NCBI GenBank assembly: GCA_032622095.1
Contig: CP136062.1
Coordinates: forward strand, 14,967,710-15,031,709
Length of the DNA: 64,000 bases
Origin: Siphonodentalium dalli
Taxonomy: Eukaryota; Mollusca; Scaphopoda; Gadilida; Siphonodentaliidae
Direction: 5' to 3'
This document shows positions 47,168-58,973 of the stretch, in pieces; position 1 is the first letter of the stretch; each line of letters starts with the position of its first letter. The notes beneath the pieces are model-generated. The model worked only from the letters and a program-made list of their open reading frames with translations. It was not told where the DNA came from and did no database searches. The position numbers were made by a program, and so were the translations under genes.

Positions 47168-49539
47168 TTCTGGTCTCAACTTAACTTCAGCTGAACACGC
47201 ACTGCGCCCATAATTTTTTGCATTCAGAATTTGTATTTCTGTTAAAGTTACAAAGAGCATATATAGTTAATGAAAATGTCCCTGGATTCTAATCACATGT
47301 TCACGGCATGCATGTGTTATCAACTGATACAGATGACCAATCAGCCATGACATGAGGATACACCTGTTGTGTCTTGTCAATACATACGAACGAACAAGTT
47401 TTCCATGTGTACATCACCTCCATACACATGTGTATAATCAGTTCTAATTAAAATTAGGCTCTAGAATAAGTTACACATAACAGAGTCTTAATGAATATAG
47501 TGTAGGTAGTTAGTGACAAAAAATGCTCGGATCGATACAAGTCGGATAAAAGCGCCATTTTTTAGTATCTTGTAGGACAGCATCTCTAGTCTAGGAATTT
47601 TCTCAAGAACCAACTTTTCGACCGACGTAGAGCCTAAATTCAAGATGGCGTCCAAGATGGCCGCCGGTTTGACGGTGGCACACCTAATAGATTTGCTTCT
47701 TGATTTGATATGGTAAACATAACGAATTCCAAAACACTATATAATATTAGTGTTCATAGAATAACAACCGCGAATTTTAGTTGAAAAATGGCCACAATTA
47801 TTCAAGATGGATGCCAAAATGGCGGCCAAAACATGAGAAATAGGTTTTTTTTCCTTATTTAAAAAAATATTACTTTACAATTTTCGAGATAATATAAGAG
47901 ATATATCAACTATGTGTTCATTATTCGATGGAATAACTTCTGTGGAAGAGTTATGCACATTAAAGGTGAAGTAGTATTGTTCGTTCTGGTAGAAATGTGA
48001 GGTAGAATATGTGCTATATAAAATAAATGAAATTATTCTCAGACTGTGTTTCATTCTGTAAATGCTTAATAACCAACCGTGAATGACCCTGATGTCATCA
48101 ATTCTATTTGCGACACTACTATATGGTTTGATCAATTGAATACAAATTTGTATGTCGAGATGATTACAAATAAAAAATCAAATTAGTAGTGGATTTACCA
48201 CGAAATTAGGAAACACTAAATGACAGACCCCATACTCATCAAACTCAATTTAGTTCTCAAAAACAAGAACATATGGAAGGTATTCTGCAACATATCGTCA
48301 TCATCAGGCCTCGTATTCATATTACCAATACTTAAATTCAGTGTTTTATGTCCAATTATACACAAAATGATTGAAGCGTATACCCGAAAGTATAGTTGAG
48401 TTCGGAGTAAGAAATAATATTATTTCCTTGTATCATATAGTGTCCTCAATTATTTCAGCAACAGAACATGAAACACAATCATGCGAATAGCGCAGATTCA
48501 ATAATATATATGCATATGTATACTTTTGAGTGTTATATTGTTGCTGAGATATACTCCAGTGGGCCATGTGGTGGGAAGATGGGATCAGTAAATTTGAAAA
48601 TACACTTTGTTTTAATAAACTGAATTGAACAATTCACTACTCACAACACATCTGCACAACCCCGTACATGGAAGTTTGCTTTTTGAACATTTGCACCTGG
48701 AACAAACCGATTTCAAACAAATTTAATCAATTCGGTGCACACTCTAGCCACTTCTGGGGTTGTCAACCATACAGGAACAAAAGAATCGTCAATAAATTTT
48801 CACCCGAAGTAGTCACACTGGGGGGGGGAACTGTTTCACCAGAATCGATTCTATCACCCTTCCGGTTTCGTCTCAATCAATTAAGTTCCGACTCTTTCGC
48901 GGTTTGTTAAAAAATATTCAAAGTTTTGATAGCTGTTTATACACTGAATATCAATACAGAAAGTATTCGCCAATAACAACCGACAGATTAGGTATCTGTG
49001 CGTGCGTATTGATGATAGCAATGCAATAGCTGCTTGTGGTGCACATTTAGAGACGTGCATTTGTGTGTATGTCCCACGAGAATTAAGCAACAGTTTGATG
49101 CGCAGCCTTTCAGCATCATCACATTTAAATTGGGCTGGAACTTGTTAGGTTTTATGATCGAACATTATAGGTTATTATAATGTCCTGGTGTTCGATCACA
49201 TAATGAGACATGTTCCAGCCAACTAAAAGTATCAAGGTCGATAAACTTATCATCAAATTGCTGCTTAATTTACAAAGGAAATGCACAAAAACGCATTATG
49301 CCTCAAAGTGTGCACAAAAATAGCTGATTTCGCATTATTATCATCAATAAGCACGAGCAAAGACCTAATCTACGGATATTTGTTTAGAAAATAGTTCTGC
49401 TTTGATATTTAGTGTATAAATGGCGGTCAAAACTTTGAAAACAGTTGTGTTTAATCGCGAAAGAGTCGGGCCTTAGTTCGATAGAGACAAAACCGAAAAG
49501 GCGATAGAATCGATTCTTGTGAAACAGTTTCCCTCCAGT

Positions 49540-50620
49540 GAGTCTAGTGCTGGAAACGTTGCATCTATTATGGGGCTTACAGTCCATATACCAGCCTGAT
49601 GTATACTAGTAGCACAATTTCTTTGGTGGTAACTGTTCATGTGCACGGCCTTTGCTGAACATTTCATGTCTATCTTCATTAACTGATGTCAGGTTCGCAG
49701 ATTTGTCATAAACAATCACGACGAAATGCTAAATACACTCAAATAGTGGTGATGGAACATCAAGTATCACAAAAGGATTCCTCGTAATTGACATCAAGCA
49801 TTCTGTTAGCTCTGGGTAGGCTTTTCAAGCATCCCAAAATGTGCGCTTACCATTACCAAAGAAAAGGGAAGTTGAGTCGCATCCTGATATCACATGGAAA
49901 TGATGGAATATTGGAAGCACAGTTGAATTTTCTGAGCCCAATTGAATTGTACATATCAACTATGTTGCGGATAACATGGGACTTAGACTTGTCGAAAGAC
50001 ACAGTTCCAAATCTTTGCATTGGAGTAGTAGCTTAGCATGCAGATGTCACACTAGAATCACGATAATATCCTTGTAAATATCCTTGAACAATAATCGATA
50101 AATAATGAGTTTGTAGCATATGAGATATATGTCCGACTAATCTACTGTCAGCTTCTTCATATGTGCATCCAAAGAGAATAGGTTCCAAATTAGGACCGCG
50201 GTATCATCCTCCGTTGTGAAGATGGTTTTCCTTGGTATGGTTTCCAATTTAAAGAGACATTCATTGACCAATGCAAACAATACTTGCTTGTTGGTGGTGT
50301 TTCTTAGAAAGTCATTCAAATTCGGTGGAATTTTTGTGGTAAGCCCCCACCTTACATCGAATGCCACAACCACGTTTCTCTCCTGTTCCTGTTTTGATAC
50401 TAACCTATATTTATCTGTCCAAAACCAAGTCAATTCTTCTACTATCTGGGAGCTGCATCATAACATTTGGAATAAACGTTGTGCTGATATACATTGAGAA
50501 GGTATGCCCGACTTCAGGTCTCAGTAAGTGTATCAGAGCACCCCCGTCGAACACCTTACACTCGACCTTTGGATTTGGCTCTGCGGTGTCTATGTAGTTT
50601 GAATCGGATGGGACTTTCAT
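49540..50620 (-). pseudogene. Decayed gene of an uncharacterised invertebrate protein type
   Basis: Read on the minus strand, pieces appear in N-to-C order in shifting frames. VFDGGALIHLLRPEVGHTF and DLVLDR (50620-50411) come first, then KIPPNLNDFLRNTTNKQVLF (50433-50137). A stretch with YDKSANLTSVNEDRHEMFS and SIHQAGIW follows (about 49760-49540). From memory this matches a recurrent uncharacterised protein found in many copies in marine invertebrates, with DGxxLxxxLxP, IPxNWxxFLRxxxNK and VNExRxxxF motifs and a Cys-rich C-terminus. Multiple frameshifts and stops make it a pseudogene. Its position within long inverted arms suggests it is carried, and perhaps mobilised, by the element. Its biochemical role is unknown. 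Confidence 0.6.
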
Positions 50621-50829
50621 GCAGCTTAGGATGTCAGATTTATTACCGCCCTGCTTTCGCCCACTTTCGATATAGATGGGGGAACCGCTGGTTTTCGTGT
50701 GAGAAGAACATATATTTCATATGCTACAAACCGATAATTCTTCGATTATTGTTCACACTGTTGACACATATATTATCGTGGTCATGTTGGGACATCTGTA
50801 TGCTATGCTTTTTCAATGCAAACATTTGA

Positions 50830-51355
50830 AACTCTTTGTCTTTCGAGAAGTCTAAACCCTATGTTACATACAACATAGTTGATATGTGCAATTCAATGAA
50901 CTAACAAAAATTCAACTGTACTTCCAATATTCCACCCGATATCAGGATGCGACTCAACTCCCTTTTCCTGGGTAAGGGTAAGCGCAATTTTGGGATGCTT
51001 GGAAAGCTTAGCTCACAGAATGCTTGATGCCAATACGAGGAATCCGTGTGTGGTTCTTGATGTTTCATCGCCACTGTTTGAGAGTATTTAGCATTTCGTT
51101 GTGATTATTTATGACAAATCTGTGACGCTGACCTTAGTTAATGAAGCAAGACATGAAATGTTCAGCACAGTTCAACATCTTTGGATGGAAATTGATTGGC
51201 GGTTCTTTTGTTACTGTTTGGATGACAACCCAGAAGCAGCTAGAGAGTGCACAGAGTTGATTAAATGTGTTTGCAAATCGGTTTGTTCCAGGTGCAAATG
51301 TTCAAGAAGCAAACTTCCATGTACGAAGTTGTACAGATGTGGTTGCGAGAAGTGA
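50830..51355 (+). pseudogene. Inverted second copy of the same gene's C-terminal part, with Cys-rich tail
   Basis: The sequence 50830-51150 is the inverted counterpart of about 49590-50010. The ORF 51101-51355 then reads IIYDKSVTLTLVNEARHEMF, continues with NPEAARECTELIKC, and ends in a cysteine-rich segment (CVCKSVCSRCKCSRSKL, then PCTKLYRCGCEK) before TGA. That tail is absent from the minus-strand copy. The Cys spacing could bind metal, but this is inference. The duplication puts two convergent partial copies of one gene in the element. Confidence 0.6.
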
Positions 51356-52637
51356 ATTGTTAAATACAGTTTATTAAAAACAAAGTGTATTTTCAAATTT
51401 CAAATTATTGGTAATTTGAATACGAGGCCCGATGATGAAGATGTGTTGCAGAATACCATACATATGTTCCTATTTTGAGAACCGAATTAAGTTTGACGAT
51501 TATGGGTTTTGTCATTTGGTGTTTCCTAATTTCGTGGTAAATCCACTACTAAATTGATTTTTTATTTGTTAAGATCTCGATATTCAAATTTGTATTCAAT
51601 TGATCCAACCATGTAGTAGTGTCACAAATAGAATGGAAGACATCAGAACCATTCATGGTTCGTTTCTAAGCATTTACAGAATGAACCCCTGTCTTAGAAT
51701 AATTTTGCTCATTTTACATAGCACATATTCTACCTCACATTTGTACCAGAACAAACTATACTACTTCGCATTTAGTGTGCATGACTCTTTCACAGAGGTT
51801 ATTCCATCGAATAATCAACACATTGTTGATATCTTCTCTTATATTATCTCGAAAATTGTAAAGTATTTAAACAAAAATAAGGACAAAACCAAACTTTTCC
51901 ATGTTTTGGCCGTCATTTTGGCATCCATCTTGAATAATTGTGGCCATTTTTCAACTAAAAGTGTGGGCTGTTATTCGGTAACCACCATTCTTAGATAATA
52001 GGGTGGAATTCGTTATGTTTAACATATCTAATTGAGAAGCAAAACTATTAGGTGTACCATCGTCAAACCGGCGGCCATCTTGGACGCCATCTTGAATTTT
52101 CGGCTCTACGTCGGTCAAAAAGTTGGTTCTTGAGAAAATTCCTAGGCTAGAGATGCTGTCCTACAAGATATGAAAAAATGGCGCTTTTATCCGACATGTA
52201 TTGATCAAAACGCTAACTACCTACACTAATATAACTATTAGTCAAATAGCCATCGCTATAAATAGCTTCTGCATACAATTCCTGCTGTATAACATCAACT
52301 CGCAGTGTTACAATGGACAGAATGCTATCTCCTGTCACTTTCATTTTGGCGATAAGAAAAACGGGTGCTTACTGTTGCAATTCTTGGAAATGCTTAATTC
52401 TATTCTCCTTGATGGGTATTATTGATCAATTATGGACTCTTCAAGTATACACACATTAGTGTTAAATTTGTTGTTGTAATCACCAAATTTGTGAACACTG
52501 TGAAAATAGCAATGTGACTAGATATGACATAATGACAGGAAACTTATTATGCTATTTTAGCTATGTGTCGAAAAACTCTGGATTCGATGAAAATCGTCAA
52601 TTGACTGATTGGCTTCATCACTTTACTGTTAAATGTT

Positions 52638-52823
52638 GTAATAAATTCAAAAAGGCGAGGATGATCCTCCAGGGAGGTAATCTCAATCACTTGAATATCC
52701 TAATTTTTAGGATATTCAAGTGATTGAGATTACCTCCCTGGAGGATCATCCTGACCATTTTTAGGATATTCAAGTGATTGAGATTACCTCCCTGGAGGAT
52801 CATCCTCGCCTTTTTGAATTTAT
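52638..52823. repeat. Nested palindrome made of three copies of a ~45-bp unit
   Basis: A unit 'ggatattcaagtgattgaga' continuing to 'ggaggatcatcc' occurs at about 52709-52753 and 52763-52807, and in reverse complement at 52657-52704. The outer flanks 'aataaattcaaaaaggcgag' and its complement extend the pairing between the first and third copies. The middle copy is therefore an extra insertion. Confidence 0.9.
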
Positions 52824-52829
52824 TACCTC

Positions 52830-54085
52830 ATTACTCAATCACATTAAATATGGCCACGAGCATTTATCTCACCAGTGTCACACCCGTTGACATCAACTTC
52901 CCCACACCCAACGTGTTCCTCACTATAGTAATCCATGTTGACAACTTACAAAGGGGAACTAAATTCACACGCACAAATCTGGAACACTAAACCTCAGCAC
53001 AGCACCTCAGCTCGCAAACAAAGAGAGAGATAGCGCGGATCCTCATTCTCCGCGCACCCTACCACCAGTAGGCTCTAACAAGAAGGACTTTAATTAGTCG
53101 CCTCCAATTTATGTTAAATGTTGTGCTTGTCTGATGCTGATGTAAAGATTCTTGGTGGTAATGGAATTCCAAGATATTTTCCTTAGACTCTTTAATGCAT
53201 ACCGGTAGCTTGTTCAATTTATATACTTATATAATACACACGCTTCACACATCTCAATGATATAGTGAAATTAATACACAAAATAATAGAAAAAAATCTT
53301 CAAGGTGACATGCAGCAGTTTTTAGAGTGATCTGGGCCCCACATATTAATGTTCCATGATCCCAAAAAGTGGAAACCCGAAGGTTGTGTTTGTGTAACAA
53401 CCACACTTTTCAGTTAGATGAGAATCCATCCTATATTTTATGAGTTCAAGGAATACTATTTCACAAGCGGCATATTCACGTCGCACAATAGGCCTATAGC
53501 ACATAGGGGATAGCCCCAAAATTGTCTATCAGATTTTTAAAATAATTTTGAAACAGGCGGTGAACTCTTCTTTTACTGGTCAAATCCTATCATTGGCTCT
53601 GTATCCAATTATAAGATAAACTTTGTAAAAGAATAAATACATGTATCACTTGACTTATCATCTTGCTGAAATATGATATGTGTTGGGAGAAATAAACAGC
53701 GATTGCTTTAACCTCAATCAGTGATGTCACAAAAATTTGGGGAGATAGGTAATGAAGTTTTCGGTCAAAATGCAAAACCTATCTCAAAACATTGACATGT
53801 TACGCTGCACATCAGCAGATAAGCGCGTTTATAAAATAGCACGATTGCAGGATATGTTGGCTGACCAAATTGGCAACCAATTAAATTCATTATTTTGGCA
53901 AATGATGAAACCAGTTGCATATGTCACCTTTAACTGTAGATTCAAGATCCAAACATTTTCAACGTATTATTCAGGTTTCTAAATGTATGCATTCAATATG
54001 TGATTACATGGTAATTTCAATTATAATGTCTAAGAACGTTTCATAATTTTATAGCGAACTGCTTGGTTCAGTAAAAAGTTTTTAG
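52830..54085. other. Anonymous AT-rich sequence
   Basis: No gene or repeat is recognised. The ORF 53752-53982 shows no motif I know. Confidence 0.4.
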
Positions 54086-54090
54086 TTTAG

Positions 54091-54216
54091 TTGTGGTGGA
54101 TTGATGGTAACATGGTGTGACTTCGGGTTTATGTTCAACCAATTCGCAAAGCAATGAGGTTGAACATACACTAGAAGCGGTCAATGTCATGCCATGTTAC
54201 CGCCAATCCACCACAA
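54091..54216. repeat. Small foldback repeat
   Basis: 'ttgtggtggattgatggtaa' and 'tttatgttcaacc' on the left pair with 'ggttgaacata' and the right end 'ttaccgccaatccaccacaa'. The unit is 126 bp. Confidence 0.8.
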
Positions 54217-54365
54217 TAGCGTAAATGTTCTACCAACAGTCCTGGTCATTCACATTAATTTGGCACTTATTCTGAAGAATGATCAGCAGAAAATGTCAAA
54301 ATCTCCTATACCTCTCTCCAACATAAATGACGTCATGAAAAGGCCATCGAGAGACGACGGAACGG

Positions 54366-55000
54366 TCTTGGTTTCCGTTATGTTGATGCTCCAGATGTAA
54401 ACATAGAATATGTTGCGCAACTCTTTGATCAAAGACACGGTTTCTTACTGGGAGCGGAACATTGAATGATTTTTAACCTGGTCACCATGTTAAGAGAATT
54501 TCCTGCAGTACATACACATCACCATGTTAAGAGAATTTCCTGCAGTACATACACATGTACATAAGTGCAAACTGTGCGTACGATGCTGAACCTTTAATCC
54601 TTAGTACGAACACCAAACTACACTGACTCAAGCTCAGAATCATTTAGGTGCTTGTTGTGTTGAACTTCTTCTCTGTACTTCCAATGTAGTTCCAAACATG
54701 TTTCCGTTATGTTGATGGCTCCAGATGTAGACATGGGATATGTTGCGCGACTTTCTTACCAACCAAAGATGTGGTTTCTTACTGGAAGCGGAACATTGTA
54801 TGACTTTCATCCTAGTCACCATGTTAGAGAATTTCCTGCTATACATACACATGTACATGGATGAAACCTGTGGGTATGATGTTGAGCCTTTAATTCTTAG
54901 TATGAACATCGAATTACACTACCCGAAGCTCAGAGATCGGGATAATATTATTCTCTGTAGTTCCAATGTAGTTCCAAACATGTTCCTACCTGTAAATAAG
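54366..55000. repeat. Diverged tandem duplication, unit ~330 bp
   Basis: Copies at about 54366-54690 and 54697-55000 share 'ttccgttatgttgatg', 'ggtttcttactgg', 'agagaatttcctgc' and 'ccaatgtagttccaaacatg'. The first copy has a further 43-bp internal duplication ('caccatgttaagagaatttc', twice). A short plus ORF (54740-55015) is open only in the second copy, so coding function is not supported. Confidence 0.75.
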
Positions 55001-55009
55001 GGCCAAACG

Positions 55010-56845
55010 AGATGATGTACATGTACATTAATAAAAGTGTTAATGTAGCTCAGCTTGGACATGAGATATAATTCTCACAGAACATCATGGAATGATGAAG
55101 GTGGAAATTTCCAGTGATGGATTGAAGCGTATACCTTCTGTTAAGCAGATTCATATATCACGCATTGTTCTAGGCCTTTGCCGACCCATTACAACAGGAT
55201 TGGGTGCCCAAAATTGGTTATAACCAAACCGTAATATTCAGAATTTGTCATGTTTTTGTACATTAATTATATTTCGGAAAATGCTCAAAGATCTAATTAA
55301 ATCTAAAACAGCATTGGACGTAACAATAATCAGTGCCATTGTAGCTACATGTACATATAACATTAAATACTAGCAGAGCATTATTTTTGTAAATATCTGG
55401 TGGAATTTCTGAAGATATTTTTGGCATGCCTGCATTATTGATTGGAGTACCTGTACACAAAAACCGATGTGGCTCTATGTCAGGGTTAATGGAAGAGCTA
55501 CTGGACATTCGTAAACTAGATGCCAAGATGGTCAAGGGCATAACCCGGGACCATTTAGTTTATGAATGTCCGGTAGCCTACGGTAGCGAGTCCAATAAGT
55601 TATAACCGACTTAAACAGTTTTATAATATGCAAGGAGAAAGTACATTGATCCAATACATGCATATATTTCAGGCACGTATGGCATTTTTTCCCTTTCGAT
55701 CATTTTTTGTACCCACCCACCCCCACCGCCAAATTTGTTTCCATTTTCGGCAGTTTTTTCCGACCATTTTTTGACACCCACCCCCCCTTTTAACACTAAA
55801 ACAGAGATTTGCGGGGGGAAATTCACTGTAAACAGCTGTATATGAATTTATGTGCATACTATTTATCATGGATGTTAACATGGACATGTAAATAGGAATG
55901 AGTCATTTTTAGGTTATTCGGCCAAAAAAACATGGCTGCCAGCGGCCATCTTGGATTTCAAAATTGCAACAAAATACAACACGATAACTGCCTGCAGTCA
56001 GTTTACAGTTAGAATTACATTATTTCTCTCATTCAAAGCAGGAATTGATTTTTTTTAGTTGCGGAAAAAATTGCTTGTTGGTGGCTTTGACCACCCACCC
56101 ACCCTGGCATACTTGTCGAAAAAAAAAATTCACCCCCCCCCCCCCCCCGATACATGCTGCTTTTTCTGACAATGAATTGTATTACATAAACAAGGGGGTT
56201 TATAAGCAATATGCTGATGATTCATATTTCTTGAATAGAGATCCCCGTGGCGTGGGAGTTCGTAGTGCAAACATTGGGAGACATGACCATTCTAGATTAC
56301 AAAATGACGGTAGGGGTAACAATATCATGAATATAACGAAACATATACAATAAATGGTATATGTAATTATTTCTCATTAGATAGTAGCACAAATGATGTG
56401 AGCTGTTTTTAAAGCTCATTTGGTTGTGATTTAAGGAACGATTTTTAAGTTATGACCATTGAAATTTCGTCAAATATATATGCCAAAAAATTATCGACTT
56501 TTTTTCAAAATACGTCTATCCTTTTGTGATATTTCTTTTTGCTCATAATAAGTAGACTAATTGGGGTCAGTTAAGTGGATGTTTCGTTTCATTTATCACA
56601 ATTTTAACTATCATTGATTGATTTTATAGAATATAGCCATTTTCAAGGAATTTTGACACGAGTTTGACCATTTAAAAACAAAATTCTGAGCTTTGCCCCA
56701 TACACCTCAGAAATTCTTATGTAGAATAGTACACAGAAATAGAAAATCAAAATAGGAATTTCTCCATCTCCGGGTGACAGCTACCTCAGCCACAACACGG
56801 TCTAATCAGTAAAGATCACTGGCATATGGAGCCTCACATATTATT
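55010..56845. other. Anonymous sequence with homopolymers
   Basis: There are C and G runs near 55705-55815 and 56130-56150, and a YY1-like 'gcggccatcttggatttc' near 55945. No gene is recognised. Confidence 0.4.
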
Positions 56846-56849
56846 AATT

Positions 56850-56970
56850 GATATATAAGAGAATGCACTGGCTTACAAGGTCATGGTAAATATTGTTAGG
56901 CCAATGTATTATCTTGTATTGGCGGGGGAGACTCTTATATAAGAGAATGCATTGGCACAGGATTTTCCCA
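56850..56970. mobile_element. Decayed fragment of the piggyBac-like foldback MITE
   Basis: 'atataagagaatgcactggc', a shortened spacer, 'ggccaatgtattatcttgta' and 'ataagagaatgcattggcac' follow the hairpin-spacer-hairpin layout of 12460-12859 without its TTAA ends. Confidence 0.7.
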
Positions 56971-57156
56971 ACTCAATATCATCAAATGATAGACCCCCCC
57001 CCCCCCTTTACCCTAGATGGGAAGATTCAACAGATCTATCATGTTTGTTGCATAAATTCGCTCCATTGATAGTAGACCTTGTATGTGCAAGAATTTGCTG
57101 ATGATAATGGGATTTGACATGAAAGTCATCTGATACTCAGTATTATCTGGAGAACA

Positions 57157-57682
57157 TTAAAGGCAAGAGCGGCGTTCGTTGCAGGAATATTTCTATTTGT
57201 TCAAATCGCCATCAACGGAAGGAACACCAAAATACATACAGTTCCGCTCATATGCCAAACATAATCAGAGCGTAAATATAACATTGTCGTCAAGACGTAC
57301 GATGGTGTACAAAAACAAGAACCTGCTTGTGTTACAGCAGTTGTGCTTCTGTTTACACAACACAACGTAATTTATTGGTTAATCACACAAAAATTATATA
57401 AACGCTCTTTATTATTTCCATATCGGGAAAAGAGTAACAAATAACGCTCTTTATGTTTACCATATCCGGATCTAAACAAAAGTCAGAAAACGTAACTTTT
57501 TTTGCTTATGTTTACATAACAAGGGGAAAACATTTACAATAGCATACTGTTTTTGCCATATTTCTGATTGGGATAAGAACAAAGTCTGTCTATATTTTAC
57601 TATTATTTCTGTTTATGGTGGTTTTTGACCGAGGTGAATATTTAAACAGCAAACCCACCTCCAAGGCCGCCCATATCTTCAA
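57157..57682. mobile_element. TTAA-flanked MITE (TTAAAGGYACG family), decayed copy 3
   Basis: It begins TTAAAGGCAAGAGCGG and contains 'cctgcttgtgttacagcag', 'aaacgctctttatt' and 'gtttacataacaa'. It ends near 'ccaaggccgcccatatcttc' with a degraded right TTAA. It is in the same orientation as 31344-31848. Confidence 0.75.
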
Positions 57683-57689
57683 CTCTTTC

Positions 57690-58900
57690 TATACCGGTAC
57701 TTATGTATTTTCCCTAAGTTATGAAAGTATACATTGGAATTTCCTGTTATTAATCTGGAGGTGTGTTCATGAAAAAATAAGCACATAATAACAGATAATA
57801 CCGGTACAAAAGAGTTATTTAATTGAAGGACATGTTCACATAATAACTTATAAGTTCCAATAAACCAAAGGTTGTTTGTTGAACTTATTACCTGTATATT
57901 TTCTAATGGAACTACTCGTCAATGAGGATTTAGAATAAAAAGAGTTAAAGCTAGTGATAGTGTGCCTGTCCCAATTGTAAAGCATGATAATTAATACTTA
58001 CTGGATTAAAACTAAAAAATTAATCTCCATAATCTTTTACCAATGGTCTGACCAACTTCTAATGCATACGCTTCAAGTTAGGGAGAGTGAATTGGTAGTA
58101 TGAATAAGGCACCTGTGTCCGTTCTCCTGGAAATAACAAATGTCAAAATATTTCACTCTCATCAAAATGTCCCCTTCAATTCGACACCATATAATTACTA
58201 CTCTATGAATTTAATATACTATTCACTTTTTTACTATTTCCCACTATAAATTCAAAATACTCATTCCCAATTGGACGAGGGCATGAGTTTGCCATCTTGA
58301 CACAATTTCAAGTCATATAATTTAATTGCTGACTGTTTAGAGGTAAGCATGTACCATTTTGCACCCACCTCAACTATGTGGGTTCGTTTACCACGCCCTG
58401 TAATCACATATGGATGTGACTGGAGTTGGAAAAAATAGTTAACACCACTGAAAAACGATAAACCTCGTATTTTTAGAATCAAAAGCTACTTTTGACATCA
58501 GTTTACTGGATATTGATGTAGTCATGATTGGGGTGTAAATTCAATATATTTCAACAAGGTCAAACAAGGGCCGCAACTGAGAAAAATGAATGCACAACTC
58601 CAGTTGTGTACGGGAATCCCTTAATATCCCCAATATGTGCTATCACCATGCAGAAGGACAAAAACTCTTATTGTTAGCGCCTGATTTACAAGGTGATATG
58701 TTCATACAGACAGACTGGTAGATGAATGACAGCCCTTGACTGCATGTATTATTATATGCCCTGAACGTCCTTCAGGTGTCGGGGCATAATAAATCCACAT
58801 TCCAGTATACCCATCATTCGCTTCATTAATATGGGTACAGATATTAATATTATATAGATCTGGTTTCTAATGGATAGTTGGTCTGAACATGATCAAGGTA
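57690..58900. other. Anonymous AT-rich sequence
   Basis: No gene is seen. A partial inverted 'tatgccctgaa...ggggcataat' motif at about 58755-58790 may be an element end. Confidence 0.4.
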
Positions 58901-58904
58901 TTAT

Positions 58905-58934
58905 ATACATGTACCGGACTACCGGTACATGTAT
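58905..58934. repeat. Perfect 13-bp-stem palindrome
   Basis: atacatgtaccgg, a 4-nt loop acta, then ccggtacatgtat. Confidence 0.9.
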
Positions 58935-58973
58935 TTGCCTAATATTAACAGAATATTTTTTTTCTCGAACAAG

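Larger units (their letters stand above)
47498..52228. mobile_element. 4.7-kb element with ~830-bp terminal inverted arms
   Basis: The left arm 47498-48345 and the right arm 51405-52228 are inverted copies throughout, from TAGTGTAGGTAGTTAG at the outer ends to 'gaatacgaggcc'-type sequence inward. They differ by many substitutions and small indels, so the copy is old. Both arms carry AAGATGGC clusters resembling YY1 sites (for example 'caagatggcgtcc' followed by 'aagatggccgcc'). The interior (48346-51404) contains relics of a protein-coding gene (49540-50620 and 50830-51355) and at least two further inverted duplications. The target duplication is not certain. The superfamily is unknown to me. 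Confidence 0.8.

Noticed and set aside
53752-53982. 76-residue ORF
   Set aside because: No recognisable domain and no splice or promoter support.
54740-55015. 91-residue ORF in the tandem duplication
   Set aside because: The sister copy does not keep the frame, and no motif is recognised.
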